A stretch of DNA of 64,000 nt, taken from positions 138,734,153-138,798,152 of the forward strand of contig NC_079149.1 of NCBI RefSeq assembly GCF_945859685.1. The letters run 5' to 3'. Source of the stretch: Eupeodes corollae (taxonomy: Eukaryota; Arthropoda; Insecta; Diptera; Syrphidae). Under the pieces are notes generated by a model, which saw only the letters and a program-made list of their open reading frames with translations, had not been told where the DNA came from and did not search any database. Shown here piece by piece: positions 45,430 through 59,640 of the stretch. Position 1 is the first letter of the stretch. Each line of letters starts with the position of its first letter. The translations under genes and the position numbers were made by a program.

Positions 45430-45640
45430 CAATAAGAAGATTTATTTGTAAAAGCCCACTATTTGGGCAGTAGTCACTTTTGAAGCTGTCATCTTTTGAC
45501 AATTGACAAGTAAAAATTAAGCCATTTCTTCAACAACGAAAATTGTTACACCTTGCTACAAATATGATGACAAATTTGGAAGTTACAGTTCGCAGTTTTT
45601 CAAGAAAAGTTTCCTGACCGTGTTATTTCTTGAATAGGTG
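45430..45640. repeat. unclassified interspersed repeat R, copy 2
   Basis: AAAGCCCACTATTTGGGCAG, GTCACTTTTGAAGCTGTCAT and CCGTGTTATTTCTTGAATAG match copy 1 at 33061-33325 in the same order and at similar spacing. A SINE sits about 70 bases to its left. Confidence 0.65.
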
Positions 45641-48600
45641 ATTAATACCTATAGACATTTTTTGTCAGCCTCTTGATAAATAAAGTCAATTGGAATGCTC
45701 CAAAATATATTTAAAACCTTAGAGATGAAACTCGTATAAAGCTATTGAAGACATACCTTCTCAAATTTGCAAATAAGTCGTGAACAAAATTTCGTGAAAA
45801 GGATATAATGCTGGAACTCTAGCCATTGTGGCAATTTGACTGATTTAGTTCTTCATTGAGAAAGACAAATCTTTCTTTTAACAACGAAATAAACATCTAT
45901 TGATTTCTCTTAAAATATTTAAGTTTTTAATTAAAAACAAAATGAAACCTCTAATTGGAAAATGCAATAAGTACGATTAATTCCACTAACATGAAATGAA
46001 AACAACAATAAAAGATTTTTGTAAGAACACAAATTCTAATTTTTCAATTTATCCACAAACAAGAAAACACATTGCTTTTTAATTAAATATCAAAGAACAT
46101 CATAGATTCCAAACTTCATAAAATCATTAGAGTAGTTCTATATATTCGAGTATATGCAATTTTTTGATTTGTTCTACTTTGTGGTCAAAACAAAAATTCT
46201 CAATCTATTTTCCAATATGAAAACGACAAAATGATAGTGACCCATTTACCCCATCAACAACCCTTTAATGCTCGTATTCCCTGAAAAGAATCTCAACCTC
46301 TTTCTATCTGAGTTTCTGAGTCGATGTAATGAAAACAAATCTTCTGTCAAAAAGCAAATGAAAAATCTCTGCTCCATTTTTACATTCAATGAAACTACTG
46401 CTGCTGTAAGAAAATAAAACTAGTACCAACTCTTTTGCGATGTTCACATACCAACCTAAGAAAAAAAAACTGAGAAAAGTTCTTTTCAGAGTCGATATTA
46501 GTGCGGTTAGAATAGGTATAGGAGGTACTGCTGCTTTCAACTAGCTGGGTCTTTTCAGAAGATACAACCATGAATTCCAATATTCTCATTTTTGAGTAAA
46601 GGACCACACATGATGGGAAAAAAGTAACAAGAAACTCAAAAGAAAAACCGACAACGAAATTCAAAAACCTAATTGAACTTCAAACATATGAATGGGTGAA
46701 TAGAAAAAGGGGGGAGGATACAAGTGAAAGGAAAAAATGCATACAATATATTGGATGCATATTTCGATCATTACATTTTCCAATTTTACAGTAGATACTC
46801 TCAAAAATTCAAGGAACGTTTGTACAACAACTCCTACGTACGTACGTCGTACATTTCTAGTCTAAGACTGACCCTTATTGAGGTTTTTGTGGAAGTAAAA
46901 CTTTTAACCGGAAAGCTTCAGTTAGCCGCACTTGAATGGCTTAATTCGAATTTGTTTTGGGCCAAATAAATCGAAATAAACGATTGAAATCGTATATAAT
47001 CACAATTGTGCAAACCAAAGCAATTTTCTTCAATACCACCTCGCCTCCTGGGACAAGGATGGAAACATGGACAGGACAGGATAGAGAACATCCAAGCCTC
47101 CTCTGTTAATTGTCCGATTCAACCTTCTCCTCCGTCTCAACGGTGCCTGGTGCTCACAAGTCAAACAATATCATTCAACTGAACACTAATCAGTGATTTT
47201 TTGTTAAACTGAAAAACATCGCCACCACCACGTCTACTGTCTGTACTGATGGTTCGTCTGTCATTCCAGACTGTCCAGTGTTCAATTCAGTTCATTCAGA
47301 AGCCAGGATGTTGGTTTGAGTTCCCTATGTATAAATACTCGTATAGCTAGGATCTATAGGTATATCTCTGCACCATGACACAATACTTGCCATGGAATCT
47401 TTTATTCTATTCACATCGGAACATGTAATTCGGATGTAAGGTTTTACATTTCCATGTCATGTGTAGTATAATGTTGAATTGTTGACTTTGTTAGAGTGAA
47501 TACTTGTGTCAGATGTTTTACATAAATGAAGGTTATTGAGGTGCAAAGAGAGAGAGAGAGGGAGTTTTCAGTTGCATTTTCATACACAGGAAAGATGGGA
47601 TGTCCTTAATTTAAGTTTTAAACGAACAAATATGGATAAATATATTTAAAAAAAAGATTGTTAATACAAACAGTTGGTTTCAGTCTGTGAAACAAGCTAA
47701 TTTACACTTAAAGAGAAAAGGGGTTTGAATTTTTTCCCAATTGTACACTAGGGCGTATGCGTATTTTTTTATGAATAAATCAAACTAAACTACACATCAA
47801 AGTATACTTGCAAATAATGTCTCTTCTCGGACACAACATTTAGAAAAAACACATAATTGTCAAGGCTGACATAAAAAACTGTTTATCTGAGAATCTTAGG
47901 TCCAACCCCTCAATATACAAGATTTTAATTTTCCCACAATTGTTGAATTTATAAAAATAAAACAATCAAACCTTACTTTTCTAATTAAAGATGATAGATT
48001 TTCGATTTGTTCTCAATCATATACTTGGGCTCATACGTACTTTTTTTAATTTTCTCATTATAAACTTTCTTTTAGAACTTCATAGGTTCTTCGTTTAAGG
48101 GAAAAAATATACTTATTTGCAAGCAATTTTCTGGTTGGTAATTCACAGTTCAATCAAAATAGCAATTTAACACTTTTCAGAAACATTATTCTGTACAAAT
48201 GGTTTCTTCTTTAAGGGCCTCATTAATAATATCATTAGCATTACATTATTCAACCGTAATCAAATCAGCTCAAAGTCAAAAAACCAAAATAATTTGAATT
48301 AGTAATACTCCCATATAATATCATTCCCCACTCAAAAAGCCTCAACACGAAAAAATAAACAATAAATTAATCATCATGTTTAAATTCCCTTTAAGTAAAA
48401 CACAAATTTAGAGAACACAAGATCATGAAATATACTTTCTTTTTGATGTATATACATATTTATGTATATTGTAGATATATGTTTATAGAAATACATCAGA
48501 AGACTCGAACTTAGATACACATAACGTGATTGCTGCATATATGGACAATATTACGAAAGGTAGGCAAACAACCTGCAGCCCCAATTAATTTCCTTTGAAT

Positions 48601-51600
48601 ATGTAAATTAATGAAAACGACAATATTTTCCCAAAGCAAGCATTCTAATGGTTGGCTGAGAGTGAAATCAAAGTGAATTACATTTCCATCCCCCACTGAT
48701 ATATTGGTATACGAAACAATGTCACATTTTGCCAGGCTATCTTTGTGAATAAGAGAGACCGGTCCCGGGAGCGGGACATAAAGCAAGAAGAGACACACCA
48801 CTTTCCAGTTCATGATTCCAGTACTATGCGAGGTATATACCATCAGCACACGGAACTTGCTATCAACAGCTAAAGTGATGGTAGGTAGGTACGAGGAGTA
48901 CTGAAGGTAAGCTACTCGTCCTTTTTGGATACTAAAAACAGGAGGCAAAGACTACTCCATCACATCAACGTGTTTGCCCCATGTTTGTTTTAAGGATTCA
49001 CTGATTCAATTTCGCCGAATATACGTTCCACACATGCGGTGGGGCGGAGTACGTATCATTCTCGTAAAGACTACATACCCAGGACGTGTGCTCTGCTGTG
49101 TGCTGTTAGCTGCGAGCTGGTGGCTGCAGTCAGTTTCTCGACAGCCGACAAGCAGCCAACAGTATTACCAATCACGTTCAGCAAATAATGCAGCAAACAT
49201 ATTTCGCCAAAAAGCAAATAAATTTGGCTTTCATTTTAAATTAAAAGCAACCATTTTGTCCCCACCAAAAAGCCCTCGTACCCGGTTGAGAGTAAACAAA
49301 GCTCCATTCAGAGCAGCGTTACCCTTGCTCTTACCATCATCATCCTCATCACCATCATCGCCATCATCGTCGACGTTGTCGTCGCTCGTTGTCATAACAC
49401 AAGCAGCACGAAGAGGGGTTTATAGAAAAGGTATCGCTTAACAAACTTTGTAACTGTAACCTGCAATACACTAGCGTATAGCAATTTGTGTAATAACAGC
49501 GGACGCGATCGGGGCAGGAAATGCGAAAGCAAATAAAACTACCCAAACGACGTCGACGAGCGACGCAACCGTCAACTCATCTCATCTGGTGAGGGAACCC
49601 AAAACCCATAGCAGAACCATGCTTGGGAATTTAGGACTTGTAAATTGCTCAAGGACTGGGATCATTTACTCATAGCACACATAAGCGGCGTTCATCAAAC
49701 CCAGCTTTGGTGTGTTAAAAACACAGGGGGCACACAAGGTGGGTGTGTGTTAAGGACGAAAAATCAATACTGCCACAGAGCCAAGAGAAATCACAAGATT
49801 TTTAATAAAAACGAATTATTTGCACTTAGGGACTTTATTCTAAAAACCAGAGCAGCGTTGTTATACGAACGAACAATCAAAATTCAACTATTACAATATG
49901 TTACCATTACATATTTTAATAAATATTTAATTAAACATTAATTTTGTATATAAAATAAATAAATAAAATTTGTAACTTGGAAAATGGTAATGTGCTTTTA
50001 TTAAAAACGCTACATCTGAACACGCCTTAGTAGTAACAGTTCTTGAAGAAATGTAAATCAAACAAACCTAAATCTGGAGAACCGATCAATTTATTTGAAA
50101 TGTTAGAAACTTTGAAGGCATACGGATTTAAAAAATTTTTTGATTTTAATTTTAGTTAAAGGTTATGAGATTTTTCTTAGCACACACTCAAAGGGGATTG
50201 TTTAGCATCTATATGCCAGAAATAAAGTTTGAGGATTTGGAAAAAGGGAACATTTTAGAAAGGTGCTGGCACAGTTCACTGGTTTTGAATTCTTGAATAT
50301 TGTACTGGCATTTAAAAACAGGCTACATTCGCCTTGTACGGCTAAGGAACAAATATCTGGAATTTGGGATCAAGGGTTAAATGATGATAAATATTTTTAG
50401 AAGCTAAATTATAAGGGTTTAACTGTTTAACGATAAAAAAGAAAGGTAAGAAAGTGGCGTAAATGACTCAATAAAACTACTGTTACTGGTATTTTTAATA
50501 GCTCGATGCTAAAATGTTTAATATAAGGAAAATCACTTGTTTTACTAGATTGGGCTTGAAGTTTTACTAACTCTTTTGACACGAACCATCTGTTGTGTTT
50601 ATACATTTTTTAGCACTAAAAAATCGAGATATCACTAAAAATTCAAGAAATACCGTTATTTTTCTTTTTTCCTTCTTCTCGAAAAAATACTAATTAATGT
50701 TTAAATATTTTCTGAAACATGATTTTTAACCGCAAAAGCAATTTCGTCCAACCACGTCGGTCGTGCAACTTATTTCGTTTTCTTTTGACTTCATATTCTC
50801 AAGAAAGTCCTGATTTAATCAAATGTTGTTGCGATGATGAAAAACAAATACCTCTTCTACTTTCTTTCATATGGATATGTCTTGCATAAAGCTTGATTCA
50901 AATCAGCACTTTACCATGGCATGGAAATTGCCCCAAAGAGGAAGCAGGTGCAATAACCTGAAAGTGTCACGGCAACAGCAGCAAGTACCTCTCCTGCATT
51001 CACATGCCTTATAACCATACATAACGTTCAAGCCTCTTTGAGGTGGCGGAAGATTAAATCAGCAACTCAAACGAGAAAAGAACTCATTCAACATGCAAAC
51101 ATAATCTTCACAAAGAAAAAAAAATTAACAATAAGCTTTTTGAGACAAATTGTTAAAAACTAATAGCCACAAATTGCTACGGTCTAAATGGATCACCTAA
51201 AGTTTATCCCATATTGACACTGAAATTGATTGCTAAATTTGCCAGCGTGGCAATTTTCATATAAGATAAATCCTTATCCTCTGCATATTATAATCGACTG
51301 GCACTGGATGTCAGCCCCTTACGCCTTAAGAACGATGGAGCTGGATATGGAGTTGAAGCAAAGACTTTCATTTAGACAAGACTCTCGTAAAGTGAAAAGT
51401 CAAAAAGGATGTCCAAAAACCTACTCTCACAGCTTAAACGTCCATTAGTCTGCAGCGTAAGGACAATTTTAGACTAAAGCTTCTCATCATTATCTCTACG
51501 AAGATGGCAAAGCCAAAGCCACTAAGGCCATAAGCTCATTAAAACATTTCAACATTTCCGCTCAGTAGGTATCGAAAGCCTTCGTCCTTTCCCTACATTA

Positions 51601-52774
51601 AAGTTCTCGTACTCGTAGAGGTATAGTATAGGGTGACATCGCATCGCATCGTTGGAGGCAGAATGATGAGCGCCTCCTTTGGCATTAGATTCTGTTGGTT
51701 TGGTTATATCAGCGCGAGTCTGGGTGGTTTTATATAGGAGCAGCGGGGTGGTACACGAAATGGGTTTAAAATAACTTTCTAAAATTTTCGCTTCAATAAT
51801 TTCAAGATTGTGTTGTTGGGGGGTGGGAACCGGGAAATGGAGTGTTGCGATGGAAGGGGGGTTATTTTCAAACTACGGATAAATTCCGCTGTGGATGACG
51901 GTGATGGAGTAAATAATGGTCTCAGTAGCAATAAGGAGTTGAAAGTTCGATAAGGCTTTAGTGCGGAAGGTATTTCCTCTTTCTGACTATTGGTGTGTAT
52001 AGCAGTTTAGATCTGTAAAATTGTAAAACTGCTCTCAGAAATGGGAAATAAATTGAAAATCTTGATGTCTCTCTTTTCACTTCTCCGCACCACTTCATAG
52101 AATTTCAAAAAAGGAAAAGTTAGTAGAATATTGATACCTTCTGGAGGGAAGTAATGAGCTATGATGTTAAAGTAAAACTGAAAGAACCAAGTGATATTTA
52201 GTTTACGAACACATACCTAATATTAATAGGAATGTAATGAACCGTTATGTTTATTTTATTTCTATTATTCCTACGACATGTGTTTTTGATATTTTAAATA
52301 ATATGTGCCTACTCAAGAGTCCTTGTAAAAACACAACTTTTGTTTATGTTATGTTGTGTTTTAGGTTATTTTTAAAAGTAAAAAAATATAAGAATCTAAT
52401 TATTCAAATTTAGCATTTTAATTTCAATACATTTTCAATTTTCGGTTAACTGGAAAAGGAAAATTTGTTTCTTAGAAAAAGGGAAAACAATATGTTCTGC
52501 TGATAGTTACCTCAATGAACTAGTTTTATTTAAAAACACTTGTGTAACATTTCCATTCAATTAGTTTCAAAACTCAAAATTAGTTTGATTTAGAATAGTT
52601 TCATTGCCTAGTCAAAAAATCAAAAAATGGAGTTTTTCTTGCTTAACTTCACACTGAGGATTATAACTGTGCAAAAAAAGCAAAAGCTTGATTTAAGCCT
52701 TTTTTGTAGTTTTCAAGAAAGTTAATAGTTTCAATTTTAGGTAACGAGAAATGTCAAGCTACATACATACGACA
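45641..52774. other. long non-coding stretch, no recognised gene
   Basis: No domain-bearing frame. The longest is 155 codons at 48974-49441 (plus), ending in a low-complexity Ser/Pro run made by CATCATC repeats; I do not accept it as a gene. 48900-49600 is less AT-rich than its surroundings. Confidence 0.4.
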
Positions 52775-53045
52775 ATATCAAATGAAAACGGTAGTGGTCG
52801 TTGGCCGGTGAATGTTCCCAAACAGTGGCCAAGGCGGGATTGACAGCCAGGAAGGTTTAGCTGTGTGTTTGCTGGAATTGGAAAGGAATCATTCACTATG
52901 AGCTAACGCTTTATTCTACCATCTACTACAGACAACTGGACCGCTTGAAGCAGGCGATCGACCAGAAGCGTCCAGAATTGGCCAACAGGAAGGTTGTAGT
53001 GTTCCAGAAGGACACGCCAGACCACAAACTTCGTGGATAACTCGT
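52775..53045 (+). pseudogene. mariner transposase fragment
   Basis: Plus-strand frames show LCVCWNWKGIIHYELTLYST near 52863-52920, then RQLDRLKQAIDQKRPELANR and KVVVFQKDTPDHKL at 52931-53030. This is the mariner core, where the family normally reads GVVFHQDNARPHTS; here the catalytic Asp region is altered (QKDTPDH) and the frame ends soon after. About 90 codons remain of a transposase near 345. Inactive. Confidence 0.88.
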
Positions 53046-53229
53046 CACGGGAGATCGGACGGGAGGTTTATTTTACAATAAATTATAGCTTTTAAGATGT
53101 TTCAGTTAAGTTTAAGTTTTTTTTAAAGATTTTTTAACGTGGATGAGAGCGAAGTCTAGTTTTTGGACAGACTATACAAAAACAGAAAAAAAGGCTAGTC
53201 TCTATTAAGTCGACTTAACCGTTGATCCC

Positions 53230-54190
53230 TTTTTTAATAATACTATCAAAAAAATGAGGCTGATATGATATCACAATGTTAATGCGTTTTGGTTTAAGGA
53301 ACTTGGAATCCTCCATTTTAGCCAGAAGAAGGCATACTTAGTGAAATTCTTTTGAAATTCCTCCATTCTATCACTTAATTATTATAATAAGGATTTCAGA
53401 CTACGCTGCAATACTACACAATCGACCTTACTAAAGTATTAGATAGTGATTTTATGATATATATAAGCATTTTATTGGCTTTATTTACCATATAGTCATA
53501 GTGAAGTAAATATGACAAGTTGGTATCCAAGATAACCCCTAGGTCTTTCTTTTTTGTCACTCTTTCTAACTTCATGTGATTGATACCATAATCGAACAAA
53601 ACTGGCTTCTAATTCCTGAAACACGACAACACTTGACACATTGAAATATTAAGAAGAAAGTGATTTCGTTTACACCAGTTATTCAATCTTGCTAGATCTG
53701 TCAAAAGCAGATAATAATCAGATTTACAGCTTATTTTACCATAAATTTTGAAGTCATCCGCAAAAAGAAGAGAACTTGAATCATTGAAAATATTAGGAAT
53801 GTCGTCAACAAAAAACGTAATTTACCTAAGTGGCTTCCTTATGGAACCCCTGATAAAACAGTGATGTTGTATGAGCGAGCAACCAACTTTAACTTTTTGG
53901 ATCCTTCATGATAAATAAGATTAAGTCACTTCAATAAAAAAGAGTGAATACCTAAGGAAGATAATTTATGGAGCAGTGCATTATGATTTATTCTATCGAA
54001 TGTTTTCGTAAAGTCTGTGAAAATAATATCAGTTTGGCACGTCTTTTCCATATTTGATATTATGTCACGATCATGAGTTGAAACAAATCTGAAAGTTTGT
54101 TACAAAAGAGTTTGTTGAATAATTTTGGTAATGCAGAAAGTTTACATATTGGTCTATCATTTGATTTCTTTTCTCTTTTCCGATTTAAAA
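53230..54190 (-). mobile_element. CR1-like LINE fossil
   Basis: On the minus strand: FLNRKREKKSNDRPICKLSA near 54170, DIIFTDFTKTFDRINHNALL near 54010, SLLFADDFKIYGKISC near 53770 with the catalytic FADD box, then the intact frame MFDYGINHMKLERVTKKKDL, VILDTNLSYLLHYDYM (53599-53500), and a tail (RMEEFQKNFTKYAFF near 53350). Stops and shifts throughout. It follows the mariner fragment by about 190 bases in the opposite direction. Confidence 0.85.
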
Positions 54191-55639
54191 ATTGGAGACA
54201 AAAATTAAATTGTGTATACGATAACGATTGTTTTTTAATATTTTATCTTTGGTGTTTAAGCGATTGAAAGTTAAATAAAATATATTGTATATATGTATAT
54301 GTTTATATCACATTTTAAGAGGGGGTAAATATCTATACCGCCGGGAGGAACTCCTGACTAAAAGACTAAAACTAATATAAATATTCTTGCCGCCTGCTCT
54401 TAAACAAAAAATTCTTGAACGGGATTGGTAGCCGAGAGGACTTATCATTATCAATATCGAGACGGAGTCTTCTTATAAATAAAGTAAAAGAAGAAGTTAT
54501 TTGCTAAAATAGATCTTGGGCTTTATTTATTTAGTATAATCCAATTTTTATATACTTTACACCAATTTAGTTCTTCTATTAGTAAAGTTTCTTAGAGAAA
54601 CTAAGTGTGAATTCTATAAAAATGATAGGAAACCTTTTCATTAAATAAAATTTAAAATAATATAATGTAAAACTCCAGTAGTTTACTATGAAACAAGGTA
54701 TATTTTAAGGGGCTGAACTTGAAATAGAAAACTAGGTATAATTTTAGGAGTTAAGTATATATTTAGTATATACAGTTATTGTATTTATAATCTGAAGTAT
54801 AATTTTAAGAAAAATTATTATTATATAAACATTATAAAACTGCTTGGTTACAACATTATTTATTATTATTTTATTGAATGTATCAATTTGTAGTCTCAGT
54901 ATGGTTTCCTATATAAGTGATGAATTAACTACGTGAGGAACGAACCCATATTCTTTTGTATCAAAGTTAATCTAGAAGATTACATTTTTTGAAGTTATTA
55001 TTTTAACAAATTTTAGATACATGGTCAAAGAAAAAAAGTATCCTGAACGTATTGCAATCGAGCTTACAACTTTTGATATAGCTTCTTGAGCCCTTGAAAC
55101 TTAAAGAAATGTCAAAATCTTTAAGTTGAGTGTTAATGTCATTAAATTTTGGTGTTCTTATTTGTTTACAAAATTTTAATTGAACATTTAACATAACACA
55201 ATTAGAATTCCAAAAAATAAATAAAATCCATTCGATTTGATCTACAGAGATGTCAATGACACTCATAACATAATTACAAAATATTTAACTTTATATTTAC
55301 TCCAATTAGTAACATGTGTATTATGTCACATCGTAAATGACTAAAAATTGGTATTTCTATAATTTCATATTCTTCGAAATCCCAAAAGAACAAACAGAAA
55401 GAACCCTTAGAATTTTAAATCTGTAAAACAAATCCTCGTTTAGGCAAGATTGTAGTTAATACCTAAACCTATAAATATTGAAGTTGTTTTTTGTTCTTCA
55501 ATATCCACATCAATTAAGTTCCACATTGCTTGGCTATAACTAATCGATGTAAAGTACATGCAATAGGTACATATTTATCTATAGATAGTCCAATTTTATT
55601 ATTTCATCAAAGTTTGAACTTATTATGAATTTCTCATAA

Positions 55640-55651
55640 CCCCCCCCCCCC
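55640..55651. repeat. run of 12 C
   Basis: An uninterrupted C homopolymer in AT-rich DNA. Its length may be inexact if the assembly came from error-prone reads. Confidence 0.8.
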
Positions 55652-56757
55652 ACTCGTCTTTCTACAATTATTATTATTATAATTTTGGTATCACAACATA
55701 AATAAACATTCCACCAAAAACTCAAAGTAATTAACTGTTGAATAAATAATCAATAACATCACGGCACAGACAAATACCACTTAGTGAAATTGCGTGAAAG
55801 AGCCCAACTAATTGTTGACGTTCTATGATGATGGAATTTAACTTAACTGTGCGATAACTCGTAGGTACAATGCGATCCGGATGACGTGAGGTGAGGTAAG
55901 GTGACTTTTTGAAAAATCAAATGTCAACAATTTTTGACACTTTAATTATACCTATCTGCTCCAAGTTTCATCTATACGAATAGGGTGAGTTTTTCAAAAC
56001 ATGTATAGCCTTTATTTTTAACCCCCGTCCACCATCATCATCAGCCATTTTGAATTATGTCATCGAAAATTATAATAAACAAATTGACAATTGTCGTGTC
56101 AGGTAATGATGACTACGTCGATAACAGAGGAGTAGAACACTGACAAAACACGACCCCTTCAATTACAATTTTATAGCTTCAAAAAAAAGTCGTCTTTGTT
56201 TCCATTTTAATTATAATGATGACATAACATGCGTAATGCGTACACCAATTATTTTAAAAACCCGCGTACAGCTAGAAAATGAAAAGAAACAATATTTTCG
56301 AAAAAATAACGACCCTCAACTTGAGTTTTTGCTTTGTCCATGATTATGTAATATTTATTTGCCCACTTTTATTTCTCTATCAATTTGTTTTTTTGTTTTA
56401 AATAAAATAAAAGACCATTAAAAAACTACAACAATATCCTCTTGAACCCATCGCATCGTCATCATGTGCAGAGCATATATTTTAAATGAACTCAATATAT
56501 TTGTATGAATTTTATAGGATGATGTTGTTCTTGTTAGGCTCTTGCCAATTTATTCTCAACTATATGTGTACGTGCATCGTAATTAACCACTTGAAATCTA
56601 TAATTGAACTGTTGCGCCAATCATACCCAACCACTAATTAGTTCATATTCCCTCTTCCACTCGAGACCACATTTGAGAGCATCACCATTTCAGGAGTGCA
56701 GTGTGGTGGAATCTCCGATATAATTGAACGGCAGATCCTTCTCTAAATACTATACAT

Positions 56758-56783
56758 CGTCGTCGTAGTCGTCGTCGTCGTCC
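56758..56783. repeat. GTC trinucleotide repeat
   Basis: About eight GTC units with one change (TAG), near no recognised coding frame. Confidence 0.8.
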
Positions 56784-58259
56784 TGGCTCGTCCTTTTGGT
56801 TAACATGATGAAGGAAAACCCGATCAATCGTACATTTCGTTCCATTGAAACGAATGCAAGCATGAACACATTCAAGTGACGATGGCAGGATTGCTGAATG
56901 GAATCAGAATCAGACTCTGAATCCGAGAAGAGGCAACCACCTTGGAGCTGTTATGTATAGCTGCTGTGGGCTGTGTGATGTGGGTTACGACTGGTTGCAG
57001 GCCCAGAGACTGGGAATTCGATTGAAACTAATTATGAAGCAAAAACCGCCCATACTTTGCCTACCCAGACCTACGTTGCGCGATGTCATCATATATAAAT
57101 ATATATGTAGGTACACCAAACCAACACTCCCCCGCCATCATATCACCACCATAAGCAAACCAGCTCCAAAGGCTTTTAAGAAGTCCTTGTTACTTTTCAT
57201 TATTTGAATTGGAGCAAACCGGCGAACACGCAAGGATGACTTTCGTCATCGTGTCGTCTCTCTCATCATATTTCTTGCTGTAACTGCTATTATGCCACCT
57301 GAGTACAACCCACCACCTCATTGATTTGCATATCCCCTTGAGCTTGAACACTGAACATTGAACATTGAACACAGCCCGCGAACACAGAAGTAACTAATTA
57401 GCGGTGAAAAGGGCAATTTTATCGTTTGGGTCGTCAACGTAAAATAAGCCCTAGTGATTTACAAAATGAATTCCGGAAATCATCACGTTCCACCCCGTTT
57501 TTCAAAATGAAAACTTTTCCGATGTGTGTTTCAGAGTGACAGTGCCAGCGTCAATTCGCTACGCTATACCAATTACGCAAACCCAATCCAATTAGACGAT
57601 GAATAAACATAACAAAAACGGTGAAGTTATCATTATATTATTTCATAAATAGGGGCTGGTTGGGTTTGATAGGGCTGATTTGACGGATGACGCAGGAGGA
57701 CGAAGGTTAAATTTCATACTTTGCTCATTAAACGTGCTTGACAACAGGTGCTCAGGAGATCACTTCAAAATTTTACCTTGCTCAGGTTGGTTTCCTTATT
57801 TTAAAGTGCTTTAGTTATTTTTAGAAAATAAATTTCTTATAACATGAGAGTAATTTGAAATATAAAAGGGACTCAAGTTTCAAAACCAAATCAATATAAA
57901 TCGAAAACAGTATAGATTTTTTGAGAAGGTTGAGAAATACAAGAAAATTATTCAATACAAATGAGTACTTTCCTAGCTGAAAAAACGATGTATCGAAGTA
58001 GCAAGTTATTAAAGGCCCTTGACATGAACGTCCACTAAATTGGCAAATGCAAAACAATAAATAATCTCTTAATACTATTAGCAAAATATAAAAATGACAC
58101 TCTTTCTAAAAGTTAGAAGGGATATAAATGTAAATAAAATATATCTCAATACAAGTTTTAGATTTGTATGTTGCATTTACAGCATTTATATGCAAAAGCG
58201 AAATTTAAACACATATTTGCGAAAAATTGAGCTTAGAAGAAACGATTGTCAGAAATAAG

Positions 58260-59640
58260 AATAATTTCATATCGGTCACTTTCCCAAATGTCTTACAAAT
58301 GGTGCTTGTTTTTATTTTGAGAAACGTCATTGGCTACATTCAATCGCAGACAGATAGGGTATCCGGATACCTTTCTGTTAGTCTTTTACGCATAAAGTAA
58401 CAGCTGAGATGTCAAAAAATGAATCCAACTTATCACTAGAAGTATCCATTAAATGTTTTATCTTACAACAATTTTAACTTCGAAGCTTAAATGTTTATCT
58501 GCTTTTTATGAACAGCTGAAAGTTGTTTTTAGTTTTTGACAGCTATCTCAATACAACTATCCAACTCGTTAAACAAGGTATCTAAAAATACACCTACCCA
58601 AGATACTCTATCCAATAGGAGATTGATAGCAGCCATTGAAAGCCATATTGTTAAAGACATGTCATTTTAAATTGACATATGTCATTGTTTTACACATCCA
58701 ACTTTTTCCTCGTTGACAATCTGCAAAATCTTCTGCGCGAAAAACAAATAAGTGAATACACATTTGCAAATAAAGTTGGAAGAATTCGGACAAAATGTGA
58801 TAAAAATGTTAAACGGCAATTTCCACTGAAATATCATGTGGCTTTTGTCAGTTTATGTGTAGCTTTTGTCCTAGTGGTCAGATCTGTAAGTTAAAGCACT
58901 TGACCAAAAATCTTACATATGGTTTAAACTTTTATTTTGAATGACAGCATTGCTAGAAATGACGATTCTCCATCCCTATTGACAACCGAAGTTTGAAATT
59001 GACAGATTTCATTGTCTGCCAATTTCTTCGCTAGAAAAACGAATCATCAAACAAACATTTGACAAAAAATTTTAAATGACAATTTTTAACTCAAATGTTA
59101 AGTGGCTGTTGTCAGTTTATATGCAACTTTTATCAAAATAGTCAGCCATATTCAGAAATGTAAGTTAAAACACTTTCCCAAAATTCTTGTATGACCACAT
59201 TCAATGAAATTTCACTGTCAGACGAATCGACGAGATTGAAATTGACAGATGTCATTGTTTGACACATCTCATACTTTAATCGTTTGCCATATGAAAAAGT
59301 TTATGCGCGGAAAATTGAATCATCAACAAAAATATTTGATAAGAATGTTAAACGACAATTTTTCCCTGAAATGACAAGTGGCTATTGTTAGTTTATGTAC
59401 AGCTTTTGTCACAATGGTCGGCCATGTTTAGATCTGTTCGTAATAACACTTAAACAAATGTCTTACATATGGTGTAAACTTTTATTTTGTGTGACAGCAT
59501 TGTCAGAATCATCATTTTCAGCCTTATTGTCAGATCAAGTCATGTCATTTGACATTGATAGATGTCATTGTTTCCAACATCTGACAGATACCTTGTTGAT
59601 AATATGAAAGATCTTTAAGATAATTAATTGACAGTTTTGG
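58260..59640. repeat. diverged tandem array, unit about 245-325 bp
   Basis: Ordered marker words recur. TGACA(T/G)AT(G/T)TCATTGT-like starts lie at about 58675, 59001, 59244 and 59557. GTGGCTNTTGTCAGTTTAT lies at 58838, 59102 and 59378. CTTACATATGG(T)TTAAACTTTTATTTTG lies at 58913 and 59462, with a related copy at 58291. There are two full units, one shortened one and partial ones at each end, in head-to-tail order. Confidence 0.75.
58353..58612. mobile_element. small MITE-like insert C within the tandem array (260 bp)
   Basis: The left end GATAGGGTATC and the reverse complement of the right end, GATAGAGTATC, match at 10 of 11. It lies between two parts of the array whose order is otherwise kept. 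No coding capacity. No clear target duplication. Confidence 0.5.

Larger units (their letters stand above)
54191..58259. other. non-coding stretch, no recognised gene
   Basis: Strongly AT-rich up to about 56400, then more mixed. No coding signal. It holds two simple repeats listed separately. Confidence 0.45.
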
